A DNA stretch of 64,000 bases, from assembly GCA_033064195.1 (NCBI GenBank), contig JARBJD010000277.1:1-64000 (forward strand). Reading direction: 5' to 3'. The stretch comes from Blattamonas nauphoetae. Its lineage: Eukaryota; Preaxostyla; Oxymonadida. How positions within the stretch are numbered: position 1 is the stretch's first letter; the number at the start of each line of letters is the position of its first letter. A program made the position numbers and the translations under genes. This document shows, piece after piece, positions 18,646 through 31,100 of this stretch. The notes beneath the pieces were generated by a model. That model was not told where the DNA came from. It did no database searches and saw only the letters and a list, made by a program, of their open reading frames with translations.

Positions 18646-21600
18646 ATGATTTTACTAACATTTGTGATCTCTCTACTATTTGCTCAGCATACATCCATCA
18701 CCATTGCTGATGACGGAACGGACAATCTGGATTGTTTGATCGGTAAGAACCCGTGTAAGACCGTCAACTATGCTTTGAAAAACCAGAAATTCCTTCCTGA
18801 CCTTGCTGTTGCAGTTTCAGAAGGAAAATTCACAGTTACTGACTGCCTCTACATCAATGAAACAGAACAGTTTCATTTTTCTGGAAAGAATGATCAAACA
18901 GTTCTGAAGTCGATTGCCAATGGTGAGCACACCACATTTTCCCTCATTAAAGGAAGTGAGTCTGTTTCTCGTTGGTTTTAGTTCATATTTCCCTCAGAAT
19001 CACTCTCAAGAGTTTTGCTGTCTTGTCAGATTACAACAGCATTGTCATTGCCCAAGAGTCCTCCAACGTCACTTTCCAGGATATCACCTTTTCAAACTAT
19101 GAATTCAAGGGTTTTTTCCGTTCTTTAACAACACCACATTCTTCAGGAACTTTCTTCTCACCATTTGTCTTGGACAAAGTTACATATGCTAAGATCGATC
19201 TGGAGTCTTCCCCGAACATTAGGATCCCTGCTGTATGTTCTTGTCACATGTTTATCATTTCTATGCCTTTTTCTCCTGTTCAATCAATCCCTCCCATTTC
19301 TCCAAACGCAGAACTCAGTTGAAATCAACTACTATATCACAGCCACAGAATCCGCTGAAATTGTCATCAGCTTTGACACCACAACACGATCCACGATCTT
19401 CTCCTCAGATTGTGGAATCGCCTCTTTCATCAATTGCGAATCAGCCACTATCTACGGGATCACTATTCACAAAAATTCCGGAAATATGATCTATGCTGAT
19501 GATTGTGGCTCCATCTCCATCATTGATTGTACCATTACCACTCCTGAAGAGGACAACACCGTTGAGAACTTCGAAAGACAGGTTCAGATCGCCAACCGTC
19601 TCCAAGGAACAAGCACAAAGCCATCTGCAGGCCATACCAAATCTCATCTGCCTCTGATTCAATTCGAGACATCGATCATATCAGTGCTCTCCACCAAGGA
19701 ACTCCGGATTGTGAACAACATCTTCGAACGTGTCTGGGGAGGGTGTGTCAAGGCTATCGACGTTCAAGAAATGTCAATTGACTCGACGATATTCCGAAGC
19801 AATGTTTTGTACCTCTCTCCGTCTTCTTTCTCTCCAAAAGATCCCACCGACAAAGATGACCTTTGGTCTGGGTACGGCTGCAGCGTCCACGCTGAAAACG
19901 TCGAGAACGTGGAACTGGTCGACGTCAAGTCAGTGAACAATACAGCAGAGATGAAATTCCACCCAACCTCAGCCAGCAACGGTGCCCACTCGTTCACACC
20001 AATGAAACTCCTCTCCAGTGACTGCGTTGCCTCTAACTTCTTCTTCAAGAATGCAGATTCCATCACACTGTTAAGGATCGAGTTTTCGTTCGATGATTTC
20101 CGAAACAAAGCTGACACCGAAGGCGAGTCCATCATCGTCCCCCACTATCAAGCAGTCGCCCCCAGAATCTCCAATCTTGGCCACACTGCTTCCATGCGCG
20201 CGTATGCCGATGTCTTCATCACCCGGGCCACTTCGGTGGATCTGTACACGATCAAAGCTGTGAACGTCTTCAGCACAGTCCTTGCCATCGACAGAACGCG
20301 AGGCGTCTTCATGCGTTCCTCAACCTTCGAAAGCATCGGAACCACATGCGCTGTGTTTGACGAGTCCGCTGTTTGGATTGGAGGAGCGGGAGCCACGAAC
20401 TCATTTGTCGACATCACCGAAAGCAGCTTCCACTCCATCCTCCCCTTCCGCACGTCCATCGACTCAGCCCACAGGATCCATCCCACTCGCTCCTCCAACG
20501 CAAATGCATTCGAAGACATCTACAACGACATCCACACGAAGGCCGCAGGGGGCGCTCTCAGCATCTCCAAAACGATGTCGGTGCAGTGCAATGAGCTGAA
20601 CTTTGAGGAATGCTCCTCGAACGGGAACGGAGGAGGATGCAGTCAGACAGAGGTGACACACACCAGGTTCTCCTACACCACCTTCCGCGACTGCTTCTCG
20701 CGAGGAAGTGGGGGAGGGCTGTTCCTCCAGCTGACCTGCACGGCCTCCATTTTGTTGCTGGAAGACGTCTCGTTCAAAGAGTCGTCGTGTCTGGAGAACG
20801 GCGGCGGAATGGCACTGGTCATCAACACCCAAACACCAGGCACCAAACAACCGACTCTGTACTTTGACAAGGTTGAAGCTTCCCTCTGCCGCGCTTCGGA
20901 AGGAGGAGGAGTGTGGCTGTCGACGTGTGGGGACGAGGCAGCTGCAGGAGACTTGCATGGCACTGTCATTCTGAACAAAGTCAAACTGACATCAAACCAC
21001 GCTCTGTTTGGCGGTGGCCTCTTCGCTCGCACTTCGAGCAAGATGCCGCTGCTGCTGGTTTCGTCGGAGGTGAAGGATTGCGAGAGTCTGATGGGAGGAG
21101 CAGCTGTGATGCTGAACATTCCGCTTGTGAGCGTCATCACAGAGGCTGTCTCCAGCATCGAGGATTCCCAATTCACAAACAACTCTGCCGAAGGAACAGG
21201 CTCAGCTCTTCTTGTCACACTCGAATCCCCCAAAACTGAGCTCGAAGTTGATAAACAGTTTGTCTTCATCAAAAACAACACTGTGAAAGGGAACGCAGCA
21301 GCAGGGCATCAGTTCAGTCTCTCAGCAGGAACCATCACTGTTGCCTCCAACTTCGCAGCAAACTCACTCAACCCGACTCAAGTGCTCATCACTGAGAATA
21401 TCGTCGATGGAAGCAAAAGTGCGGGTGTGACAGCGATGGGGATCGGAGGGTCGATTCTGAAGAATTCTTTTGGGGAGAACAACCGCACGATTGGGGAGTT
21501 CACCATTCCCATCAACATTGAGTGCTCGTTCTCGAAGCTGACTGTCGGGAAGGATCAGTGGAAGCTTCCAGATGAGCCGGCCACTCACACATTTGAGGAG

Positions 21601-22218
21601 AAGAAGGGCAAGGAAGACAAGCCACGCTACCACTGCGACCAGACGTGCATCACTTTTGAAGACACCGAAACGAAGTGCGACAGCACAGGAAAGCAGAAAG
21701 GGAAGTTCTCTGGCGCGTATCTCGATTCCACAAATTATCCCCTTCTGCCGCAGGTCAACGTCACCATCCCGAAGACCCTTCCATCCAACCCACACCTCCT
21801 CGTCTCCACCTCTGCAGCGTCTGTCCCTCAGCCAATCCCCAACGCAGACCCAATCGAACAGTACATCCCAGCAACGGCTCTGAAGGCTGCCAACGAGGAC
21901 GAGATGATTGTGTCGGTGGCGAACGAGACAACTCTCGTTGGCTTCGGCGAGAAACCCCCAAAGGCTCTCTTCCTGTTCGCAAGTGCAGATGGTCTGACGT
22001 GGTCTGAACCTATCAAAGTCCAGCTTCAGAGCGCAAAGTCCAGAAAAACGGCTGCTGCGGTCTGTGGAGGGATTCTGGGAGGATGCGCAATTCTGGCAGT
22101 GATTGCGATTCTGGTGCTCATCTGTGTGTGGAAGAGAAAGTCGCGAGACGGGTATCAGAAGCTGGAAGGAGCCAATGAGGAGGAAAAGGCAATGAGCCAT
22201 TCTACAAACTATTCATAA
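18646..22218 (+). CDS. Large type-I membrane protein with beta-helix/Pmp-like ectodomain (three exons)
   Basis: Exons are 18646-18955, 19030-19232 and 19312-22218, giving 1139 aa. The introns are 74 nt (GTGAGT...TTGTCAG) and 79 nt (GTATGT...AACGCAG); both restore frame exactly. A signal peptide (MILLTFVISLLFAQ) is followed by the DxxDCxxxxNPCKTV motif that often opens right-handed beta-helix domains. Pmp-like coils follow, rich in GGG (CSSNGNGGGCS, CLENGGGMAL, SNHALFGGGLF). A membrane helix lies near the C-terminus (GGCAILAVIAILVLICVW). The cytoplasmic tail has YQKL, a YxxPhi sorting motif. It pairs divergently with the 532-aa gene. It is likely a cell-surface adhesin or receptor of unknown ligand. 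Confidence 0.85.
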
Positions 22219-22482
22219 CTGTACAGGCTTCACTCTGTTTTCATCTCACGAATTCAGTTTGAGCAATTCTGGTTGATCTGTCACCGATTTACATTCACAT
22301 TCTCTCGATGACTTACTGTTTTTGAGATGAATAGATGCAATCATGGGTGTTAATGTGTCCTTTATTGTTTGATCCTCAATTCTGAAAGTTGTTTGGGAAT
22401 CTCGGAGACTGAATGGCAATCAAAACATTTTATTTTTCCTCCCATCAACTCACACCAGTCGGCCCACTCTCAATCATCACCG
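22219..22482. other. Intergenic, nothing supported
   Basis: This short gap runs from the beta-helix gene to the helical-repeat fragment. It may include a 5' exon or intron of the fragment, because the reading frame there stays open upstream to about 22369 without an ATG. No signal is strong enough to call. Confidence 0.4.
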
Positions 22483-22710
22483 TTGTCATCTGATATCAAT
22501 CCTTTCTTGTGTTGGAACGGAACCCAACCAGAAACTGTCTCGGAATCATGTTCAATTCTCCACTCACTCATTGCCATGGTGGAACAGGGGTGTGTCTTTG
22601 ATGCTGACCAAATTGTGAAGGTCATTATGTTCTTCAACATGCACACTCCAACTTACTCGGAGTTCGCAGACGACTTGCTGAACGGGCTCGAAAGATCCAT
22701 CTTCATCTGA
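22483..22710 (+). pseudogene. N-terminal fragment of a helical-repeat paralogue
   Basis: About 75 codons with NPFLCWNGTQ...SILHSLIAMV match the N-terminus of the 360-aa family (NxPFLxW...FxSLIxxV) and then stop at TGA. No ATG lies in frame, so an upstream exon would be needed. The fuller paralogue starts less than 90 bp downstream with the same motif (NTPFLAWAEQE). This looks like a tandem duplicate reduced to its first helices. Confidence 0.5.
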
Positions 22711-22796
22711 AAATTGACACCCTATCTCGGTCTACAATTTCTTCACAAGAATACAATATGTTTGGTTTGACTTTTTTGTCAGCTATTGTTTCACAG

Positions 22797-23773
22797 ATAA
22801 CACCCCGTTCCTGGCCTGGGCTGAACAAGAAGTTGACACACTCACTGACAAACCAGCGGTCTTCTGCTCACTTATCTCTTTGGTCCATAACAGTTTCCCG
22901 TTCACCACTGCTCTGGAAGAAAAGGCCACAACATTCTTGCAACAGATTCTCATCGGACAGATCCCAGTGACTTCCTCGTTCATTGACGAACTGTTTCAAT
23001 CCTCGAATTCAAACACACCTTTTGTTAACTCTCTCGTAATTCTCGTTAACTCATCGAATGGGAAGATTCGTGCGGGAGCGATAGAATTTCTACAGAAGGT
23101 CATGTCGTGGTCTCCATACGCTCTCCGTTTTGACCTCATCCAGCAAGATATGATCGGTAAAATTCTTGCAGCGATTAAACCTGAGATGCTCCCATTTCAA
23201 GATCATGAAGATATCCACATTCCACTGATGGAAATCCTGTCCGAAGCCATCGTCTTCTCGAACCCGAATTCTCTCTTGCGCTCTGACATACTGGAAACTG
23301 TATCCGCCGAACAAATATACGATGCGGTCTTGACAAAGGTCCTCCACCCAGCCGGCGCATACCTTCGTTATCAGCTCGTTTCACGTAGTCTCATCGAAGA
23401 TGACGATCAATCAATGAATTTCGCCTTGCTCCTCTCTCGCCTCCTCGAAATTAGTGTTCATTCCTCCCCTACTTATGACTTTATCTTATCATTGCCCATT
23501 TCAATCACCATTCCAGACTGTCTGACGTTCTTCACTGATGACTCCTCTGTCTGGTCATTGGTTGAGGGTCTCGTGATTTGTCGCTCCGAGTGGTCACAAA
23601 CAAGCATTATTATTCGACAAAAAGGGCAGCATATTCTTCGCACACTCGATTCAGAAGGACTTCAGGATTCGGTCGAGCAGGACATGAAACATGACGTCAA
23701 CGGGTTTCTTGGAAGTAGCATTGTCAATCTGTGTCGAAGATTTGATTGTTTAGCCGGAGCAAACATTCTCTAA
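22797..23773 (+). CDS. ARM/HEAT-like helical-repeat protein, 5' end unresolved
   Basis: About 325 codons. The conserved N-terminal motif NTPFLAWAEQE is in frame, but there is no ATG between it and the stop codon near 22712. The exon therefore probably begins at an acceptor: ...TTTTTTGTCAG at 22782 or ...TTTCACAG at 22796. The start codon would lie in an upstream exon that I could not fix. The body has family landmarks (DHEDIHIPLMEIL, LHPAGAYLRYQLV, RTLDSEGLQDSVEQD) and ends at TAA after GANIL. It is the most divergent copy of the 360-aa type in the window. No membrane segments are visible. Confidence 0.65.
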
Positions 23774-24247
23774 TCTGACACTCTTCACCACCAACAGATC
23801 TTCATGTTCAACCGAAACCACACCCATCCGAATCTCAACACACACCACCGAGCTCATAAAACGCTTCTAACATTTATTTTGTGTTGTGTCTCACATACTT
23901 CTGAGATTGGATGCCGCTCTGAAAATGGGGTGGACAGAGCATCTGCTCATTTCTCCAAGATCCTTCCGTTCTCATCACCTTTTGATGATTTCTTTCAACC
24001 ACATAACGAATCCCAAAACACCATTCGCACTACACCCGTCTTTTACTTTTGTTCTCACTATTTCTATCTTCTTGTGCTTCATTCGGAAGAGGAAACAACC
24101 GGTTTTATTTTCTGAGATGTCTCTCACGCGAATGAATGCTATTGAACGAGAAAAATGAGTATAAACGAAACTTGGACGACAAAAAGGGAGATCGGAGAGA
24201 AAAATCCCGAGAATCGGGATGGTCTGGGAAGAAAGGTGACGAAGAGC
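23774..24247. other. Intergenic, no gene seen
   Basis: This gap lies between the helical-repeat gene and the GNAT gene, which converge here. Short frames are present but look random. I see no hairpin or repeat. Confidence 0.5.
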
Positions 24248-24829
24248 CTATTGAAGAGCTTTGGTCATAATGAGACCTGTCTGACGATCATTTCCGACCA
24301 TAAACACGTGCGATCCTGTTAGAACAAAGCCCGGGTTCTTATAAAATTCTTGTGCTCCAAAATTTCGTTCCCAGACCCCAAGCCACATGCTCCCGCATCC
24401 AGCTTCTCGGGCAATCTTTTCTGAATATTCAACAAGGAATTTCCCTATTCCTCGTCTTTTGAATTCAGGAAGAATATAAATTCGTTGGATTTCAAGTCCA
24501 TTTGGGTCATGATGTTCAGTTTAAGCTTCCTTCTTGTTGACTTTCAAATATCCCGCCAGTTTGCCGTCAAAATCCACAAAATAGTACTCACTATCTGGAT
24601 TCTTCAATTCTTTCTCCAATTGTGTTAAATTAAAGGCGCTGTCAAGGTATTGTTTCATGTCCTCTTCGGTATTGTCTTTGCCGTACGTGTCCACATTGGT
24701 TTGGATACAGATGTCTTGTAATTCCAAGATATCATCCAGGGTGCATGTTCTGATCGACAATTTCGATGTCATTGCATCCAAGCTTTCCGATTTGCGGGAA
24801 AGATCGTTGTTCCCTCGAATTGAAGGCAA
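24248..24829 (-). pseudogene. GNAT-family N-acetyltransferase, broken by one in-frame TAA
   Basis: The frame encodes a complete small GNAT enzyme. It starts LSIRTCTLDDILELQ and runs through NTEEDMKQYL and YYFVDFDGKLAGYLKV. The acetyl-CoA binding loop is near KRRGIGKFLVEYSE, and LGVWERNFGAQEFY and GFVLTGSH follow. A TAA at 24521-24523 splits it, and the frame continues unchanged for 91 codons to a TAG at 24248. The stop sits between KKEA and TEHHDPNGLEIQRIYIL. From memory, bacterial homologues have Gln here, so one C-to-T change (CAA to TAA) would explain it. The sequence seems more AT-rich than its neighbours and resembles bacterial GNATs, which suggests lateral transfer. The acetyl acceptor is unknown. 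Confidence 0.8.
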
Positions 24830-25180
24830 TGTCGTTTTTTTCAGCTCAAATCAGTTGAATGAAGAATCTTTGCATACTTTGATTCCAGCATTTACCATTT
24901 AGGATCTCCATGATTTGATCATCTTTTGGAACGGACATCAGAAATAGTCAAATAAATGGGTGAGAGATCACTTCAGAAAGAGAGACGCGACAAAAGTGGA
25001 GACGAAAGGAGAAAAGAACAACAAAAACAGATGGAGATAACATCAGTGAAAGACTGATGTGGTGAACGTCAGCTAAGTCAAAAAATGAGAAGCGCGGGGT
25101 GAAAGAAAGATACAGAAAACAATCAAGAGCTAAGATTTTAATACGAGATCGGGAAAAAGGAGATCGGCAGCAAAAAAAGA
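24830..25180. other. Intergenic, no gene seen
   Basis: This gap separates the GNAT start from the stop of the giant minus-strand gene. It is purine-rich on the plus strand from about 24960 to 25170. Nothing else is visible. Confidence 0.5.
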
Positions 25181-28100
25181 TTAGGTTTTGGCTACGAGTC
25201 GTTGTTTCTTCCTCTCTTCCTCAAGCGAGTGGGCTTCCTCGCTCGTCAGTTGCGATGTGTTCTTCCCAATCCAAATCAGTCTCTCTGAGATGGCGTCCAG
25301 CGATGGTCGTTCCAACGCATTCACATTCAGACAAGACGAGATCAGTTCCTTCATTTCCTCTGGGATGTTCTCCATTTTCGGCCTTGATCCTGTTCCCAGT
25401 TGACGATGCGCATTCACTCCATCAATCTCTCCAAACGGAACATTTCCTGTCTCGATCTCATACAGGACAAGGCCCAAGCTAAAAACCGACGCTGCCGTCA
25501 AGTTTGCTCCTTTCATCTCCATTCCCTCCTTCGTTCCTCTTCCTTCCTCTTCTCCCAGCTCAGGTGCAATCCATCGCTGAAGATTCTCGTTCACAACTTG
25601 TCTTCGCATCGTTTGATTGACAATTTGAGCCTGTTCGTGTGCGGTTGCATTCTCAATCGTGTCTGTCTGAAGAGGGATTGCTTTGTCAGGAGGAACAGGA
25701 TCTTCCGACTCGACTTTCAGAAAAACCTGATCGTTTTTGTCAATCAGGATCCATTGCGGGTTCAGTCGCCCCAGAATCCATCGATGCCTCGCATCTCTGT
25801 CCAACCGCTTCAGTCCTTCCACAATCTGAGACTCAACATTGAACCGACCAAGAGGACGTGCACCTGGCATCGGCTTGTGGATTCGATCGTGAAGTGTCTG
25901 CCGCTTGTCAACAATGCACACTTCAAACTTGTCTCCACATTTCAGCGCTTCACAGAGAAATTGTGCTGATTTCAACGGATCTTCGTCTCGTTCCCTTGCT
26001 TTGTCATTCTGTTCGTTCCCTGTTGTCGCTCCATCATTTCCACCAGTCACATTGTGTGTTCCGTTCAGAGTCGTCGGTCGGAGATGATTTCCTGTTCGGT
26101 CTCCCATGATGTTCACCGACTCGTCCACAAACATCTTCTCGTCCACACAGTCCAATTCTTGGTGAGCCATCAGTTCTTCCTTTTCCGTTGATTTCGTCTT
26201 CATCTTTCGACGACAGCACACAATCACAATCAAAACCACAACAATCACCACAATCACCCCTGCTGCAACTGGAATCACCCATTTCAGACTCTCCACTGCT
26301 TGTGCCTTTCGCTTTGCGACAGCACTCATCTTCACTCGAACCCAATCTTCTCCACCAACTCCAGACCCAAACATCACTCGAAGTCGCCATTCTTGTTCAG
26401 TATCCAGCGATTTCCGAAGAGTGTCTTCGCTCAATGTCAGTGTCAGGCTTGTCTCATTCCATTTCTCGATTGATGCTTTCGAAAGATCAACGTCCACCTT
26501 TCCTGTTTCTCGCTTCGTTTTCTCATTCCATTCAAACACTTCAACCCACAAACCACAAGGAATCAGAAGCGATCCAACAAGTTCTGCGGTGAATGTCTTC
26601 GCTTTCGAGTTCGTCGACACTTTGCTCTTTGATCCACTCAGCGATGCAATGAAGAGAGGAGAACGGACATCCACAACTGATGATGAAAAGATGCATTCTT
26701 CACCAACACTGATCCACGCCGATTTCGACAGTTCTGTTCCTCCATCGCCTCCACTCAGACTCTCAACGTTCAGCTCACCATTCGAGCAGTGCATGTTTCG
26801 GCGAACTGAAGGGAAGGACGAGTTCGACACAAAGTTGTCGTGGAATGTGCTTGCTTCCACTTTCATCGATCCTCCATCCAACCAAATCCCTCCCGATCCA
26901 ACATGAGACACTTTCACATTCTCAACAATCGATGTTGTGTTCACAACTCGGATCATCGCTTCTGTCCATTCACACACATCCTTCTCCTCTTCAGACACTT
27001 CTCCGTTCTTCTTCGTGATCTCACTTGACGAAGCACCCGACGAAGATCCATCGAAGGAGAACGATTTCAGCACAAGTCGTTTCGTGTCAGAAACTGTCAG
27101 GAATGATGGCATTCTCGTGTCCGAAACAAACACTTCAGAGAACGAACAAAGATCAGAAGAGGAGAGGCCGAACAGCAGCGACGAGAATGTCAGATCAGAG
27201 AGCGTCAGGTTGGTCACTGACGCTTCTCCTCCAGTCAGTCGAATCAGACTGAACGAGATCTCATTCTTCGACCAGATTGTCGACGAGTCAATTGAAACTT
27301 CCCCATTCTCGTTCAAAATCAGCGAGTCCGACGAGGAGAGTGTGGAATCCGAGAGATCAACAGTGACGAACGAGAGAAGGAGAGTGTCGGGATCATCGAA
27401 CAGGTTGTTCACAATCCGACTCGATCCAATCATCTTCAAAATCCCTTTCTTTTTGTGACCACAAATCCAAAGCAAGTCTCCATCCATCTTCATCAACGAC
27501 TTCATCCAGCTCGACCCAAAGATCTCCACTTTCCGAACTCCCGTCTTCCAAACTGAATCGTCAACTGTCAGACAAGGAAGCTCCCAACTCCCACACAATC
27601 GATGGTCTTCGTTCACCTCACCTAAACTCACCACAATCTCCCCAGACACTCGAGGATAGAACTCGTACAGAAGAGAATGGGCACCAGATTCGTCCGACAA
27701 CAGCGAGGAGGTGGAGTCAGTGTCGGATGAGTCGTCCAGAAGCACACTCGGACGAGGAGAGAATCGATCCAGTGTTCCTTCCCAGTTCTCCACTTTCAAC
27801 GTCTTCCCATTCGCTCCATGAAGAACAATCCAAGTTCTTGTTTTCGCCGAGTTGCACTGGATGAACGAAGTGTTCACAACTCTCACTTCATTTTCCGATT
27901 CGCTTTCCAAAACACATCCCAACCCAGTCTCACGATTGATCGACGTGAAGTTGCTCTTTGAGATTGAAACTGATCCATCTGACACGATCAGTGCATCCGA
28001 CTCAAGTGTGATGTCTTCAGCTTCAATTTCTGACATTTCCAATTCACCGTTTCTGATCAAAATGAGAGGGAAGGAGATGGTGGGAGACTGAGTTCCGATG

Positions 28101-31100
28101 AACGAGCAGGATGTGAACGAGAGTGAGCCAGATGTGGAGACGAAGAGAGGAGTTGTTCGTTCAAGTCGTTCGATGGTGATCACGAGAGACGAGAACGACA
28201 ACGATGAATCAACGGATTCTTTGGCAGAGTTCTCGAACTGGCCATCCTTCGAGAAACAGAGAATCGATTCCACCGACGCCCCAACCACACAATTCCCCCC
28301 TTTCATCTGAATCGTCGATGACACTTCAATCTTCTCAATGATTTTGATTCTGTTCAAATCTGCTTCTTCCATCCGAGCAACTCCAAGTTCAAACGAAGAA
28401 CAGAACAGGAAGAAATGGCCACATTTCTCAAACGAAAACCCTTTCCAGTCAACTTCCACTGCTCCCGAAATCGAAACCAAGTATGGAAGCAGCGATGTGT
28501 TCATTCCTGTCGTCTTGTCGTCTCCCCAAATTGATTCTCCATTCTCCAGACTGAAGCTCTTCTCCCACCGATCCAGTGTGACAGTTCTGTCCAGATGGCG
28601 TCCAATAACCAACACATCAATCGACGGTGTTGATTCCGAATTCGATGAAGGTGAAGAGAAGACGAGACTGGTCAGCGAATAATCGAAGCTGTTCACGTGA
28701 ACCTCGCTTGAGTTGGAAAGCGACATGAAGATCGAGTGAGCTTCCCCTGAACACGAGCAGCACGAGAATGTGTTGTTGTCCACATGTAGAGAGCCTTTCT
28801 CGCTCAGAACCGCTGAAATCACACTTGCTTTCGGATGTGACGAGGTGATCGAAGTGAAGAACGATTCGGAGATGGACAGACTGGCATCGGAGTGCAGTTC
28901 GATCAGAACTGTTGGGATTCGCGTGGATGATGCTTGACTCAACGAACAGTTCCTCATCGTCAAACAACCAGATTGGCAATCAATCAGCGAGATGTGTTTG
29001 AAGGTCGATGGAACAGTGATGAAGAGAGATGTGAACGAAACATCAGCTGTTGTTGTGAAGAGACCACACTCAGTCGGAGAGAGCGACAGTTCGGAGATTC
29101 TCATCTCGTTGTTCCCTCCAACCATCGACATCCGTTCTGAGAATGTCAGTTCATCGGAGTGAGTCAGCGATGATTCCAGTGTGATGGTTGTGTCGGGGAT
29201 GCTCGCGATTTTGGAGTGGAGAGCGGAGAGGGAGGCACATGGATACTCAGCGAAGCCACACACTGACACATCACACCATTCAGCATCGACAAACACTTGT
29301 TTCGGGAGCGACGCGAAGAAGAGAGCAAGCGGAATCGGAATCCGATGGTCTCCTTCCTTTCCCATCAAATCTTTCGAAGTTCGCGAGGTCTGATCCCAAG
29401 TGAAGTTGAGACACGATTCAATCACTTCCTTCGTCAGAGTTGGATGAGCAATGAAGACGTGGTTGGCGTCGGCTGAGAGCGATGAACAGGATGTGAACGG
29501 AGTTCCAGAGTGGGTGAAGACGAACTCACTTCCAGCAGCCATCGTCACATCAACAACTCCACAACGAGTCGATCCAGTTGTGTTGCAATTTGAGAATGTT
29601 GTGTTGGTGATGGTGACAGATTTCTGGGTGGCGATCGACGCTGTGAGGATCGATGCCGAAGATGAGCAAGAAAATGCCGCGAAAGAGCACGAATGGATGG
29701 AGAGAGATCCTGAAATGCTCACACAAATCAAAGATCTCGAAAACGAAGAGACAGAAGTGGTGAAAGAGAGGGAGGAGAGGGAGAGAGATGCAGCAACCAC
29801 ATCGAATCCACCATCTTCAAGAATCCTCACCGATTGAGTCGTCGACTGTCCAACCAGAGAGAGGGCGTGTTCGTTTGGAGAGATCAACTCGTTCAAATTA
29901 GTCGAATCCACAATTCTGATCTCTTTCGATCCATCCTCTCCATTCGCTCGCGAGATTCCTTTCCCAATCGTCGAGCAACTCACCCCAAAATGACCACAGT
30001 GTGCAATGTCTTTCCCATTCTCCCCATCCACATCAATCTCTCGTCCTGCCGCAATCAGATACACAAGCAGCGACGAGGACACGTCTGTCGATGTGTCGTT
30101 CCCCCAAAACGCTTCTGGAACTGTCGACAAATCAACAGCAGGAAAACGAGAGGGAACGATTTGTGTCGCGAAGGATGGCCCAGACACGAAGATCAGAACC
30201 CCACTCGGAACAACATTCGATGAGGCGGCAGAGAACGAGAGACCACTCATGTCGAAGTTCCAATCTGTCTGTTCTGTGCTGTTGGAGAGTGTGAGGGAGA
30301 CGAGAGGACCAGCTGATGCTGCGCATGAGATGAGGGGGGTTGAGATGACGGAGAGGGTGTGAGAATCAGACAGATCAATGGAGAGGAGTCCAGTCGATGA
30401 CGAGGTGCTGATTCTCGTCAAGTTGGAGGATTTGATGGTTAGACTGCCGGCGACGTTGAACAGAGCCTTGTTCAGAGTGGAAGCGGTTGCGACTGACCCA
30501 AATGAACACGACTCGACGGACAGTGAACCAGAAGAGACAGAAACGAAGGAGGTTGATCTTTGGTCGACTCCGAAGAGAAATGCAAGACTGTTCAGACCGA
30601 GTGCGTGATCGACTAAAACAGAGAAAGAGGCAGACGAGGCTGTGTTGATTGTTGCGATCTCACTCTTCGATTTGATGGTCTGCTTGGCAAAAGAAGTCGA
30701 GTGGGATGTTGTGAGGCTGGTTGAACTTCCGACGAGAAGTGTTGACTCTGTTCGCTTGAGAGACGAAAATCCTTTGTCCAACGTCTCGCAAGGAAGCTGA
30801 GTGAGCCCACAATTTGCATGATCCTCTCCCTCTCCATCGACAGACAGCGTTGTCTCTTGATTCGTATGAGGAAACCAGAAGAAGAGCATGCTTTCGGGAG
30901 AGTCAGTTCCGACCTGCCCAACAAACTCGTCCTTCTCGGCTTCTGTGAACAACCGTCCCTGTGGAGGCTCGATGAAACTTTTTAGAAGAGCGAATGGTGC
31001 TTGTTTGGATGTTGAATCGAGATCAGATGTCTCAACGAAGATGAGCGAGCCTGTTCCGTTTGACGTGATCCCTTCGAAGAGAGTGCCCGTGGTGGATGAG

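Noticed and set aside
20464-22200. Long minus-strand frames opposite the beta-helix gene
   Set aside because: They are antisense shadows of a strongly supported, spliced coding region.
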